Assembly (NCBI GenBank): GCA_947587565.1
Contig: CANPYA010000088.1
Coordinates: 1 to 5,044 of the forward strand
Source of the DNA: an uncultured Bacilli bacterium
Lineage (GTDB): Bacteria > Bacillota_I > Bacilli_A > RF39 > UBA660
Length of the DNA stretch: 5,044 bases
Direction of reading: 5' to 3'
Part shown: positions 4,878-5,044 of the stretch, in pieces
Numbering within the stretch: position 1 is the first letter of the stretch
How the letters are laid out: each line of letters begins with the position of its first letter
Made by a program: the position numbers and the translations under genes
Notes under the pieces: model-generated
Databases searched by the model: none
Told to the model about the DNA's origin: nothing
The model's input: the letters and a program-made list of their open reading frames with translations, nothing else

Positions 4878-5044
4878 TACTCTCTAATATCCCTTATTAA
4901 ATTGGAATTAAATATTCCCTCTCTTAACATTTTAATTTCAAATTTATAAGGAGGATAGACTAACTCTTTTTCCGTATCTTCTTTGTTAATATAAGGTGTT
5001 TCTAATATTTTAGGAACATTTTTTAATTGTTCATTATTAAGTAT
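4868..5044 (-). CDS. nfo: Endonuclease IV, C-terminal part only
   Basis: The 58 visible residues run off the right edge and are the end of an AP endonuclease of the Nfo/AP endonuclease 2 family. These zinc enzymes cut DNA 5' to abasic sites in base excision repair. The stretch VPKILETPYI, followed by KEDTEKELVYPPYKFEIKMLREG, is the hallmark C-terminal region; the glutamate of LETP is a zinc ligand in the family. The frame ends in TAA at 4870-4868. The start and most metal-binding residues lie outside the window, so completeness cannot be judged. It converges on the yqfT-like gene with a 10-bp overlap, and I see no strong terminator for either gene. Confidence 0.92.
   Translation of the reverse strand: MLNNEQLKNVPKILETPYINKEDTEKELVYPPYKFEIKMLREGIFNSNLIRDIREYYK

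Overview
This looks like a chromosomal segment of a low-GC, cell-wall-bearing Bacilli/Mycoplasmatota-like bacterium, perhaps an uncultured gut lineage. The DNA is very AT-rich and every visible gene ends in TAA. Tryptophan is encoded by TGG with no in-frame TGA, which points to the standard bacterial code. A class B penicillin-binding protein implies a peptidoglycan wall, so this is not a wall-less mollicute. The order nfo, yqfT-like, class B PBP, rpmG resembles the nfo-yqfT...pbpA region of Bacillus and the pbp-rpmG pair of staphylococci, which supports a vertically inherited core region on the right.

Right side (about 1800-5044), ordinary core genes. The 3' end of endonuclease IV (nfo, minus strand) overlaps tail-to-tail with a small DUF2624/YqfT-like gene on the plus strand. 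Divergent from that gene, a class B PBP runs leftward. It is followed by ribosomal protein bL33 (rpmG, not in the supplied gene calls but unmistakable) and elongation factor P (efp). rpmG-efp has its own extended -10 promoter inside the end of the PBP gene. An intrinsic terminator that uses the last codons of efp closes the run.

Middle (about 740-1790), accessory genes. An unrecognised, highly charged 245-aa protein lies on the minus strand. Converging on it is a 69-aa plus-strand gene that looks like the C-terminal tail of an Rpn/YhgA-like (PD-(D/E)XK) nuclease, with no nuclease domain but with its own consensus promoter and Shine-Dalgarno site. The two genes share a hairpin terminator containing both stop codons.

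Left side (1-739), no credible protein gene but dense RNA-type signals on the minus strand. Three promoters, each with a perfect TTGACA -35 box, are each followed by a hairpin plus U-tract. They predict three small RNAs: A (about 673 to 502), B (about 454 to 382) and C (about 293 to 6). RNA A carries two tandem copies of a 49-nt unit. Each copy can fold as an H-type pseudoknot, and one compensatory base-pair change between the copies supports the fold. This recalls the architecture of type III antitoxin RNAs, but no toxin gene is visible. This block, divergent from the Rpn-tail gene, is the most likely undescribed element in the window. All RNA calls rest on reading the sequence only.
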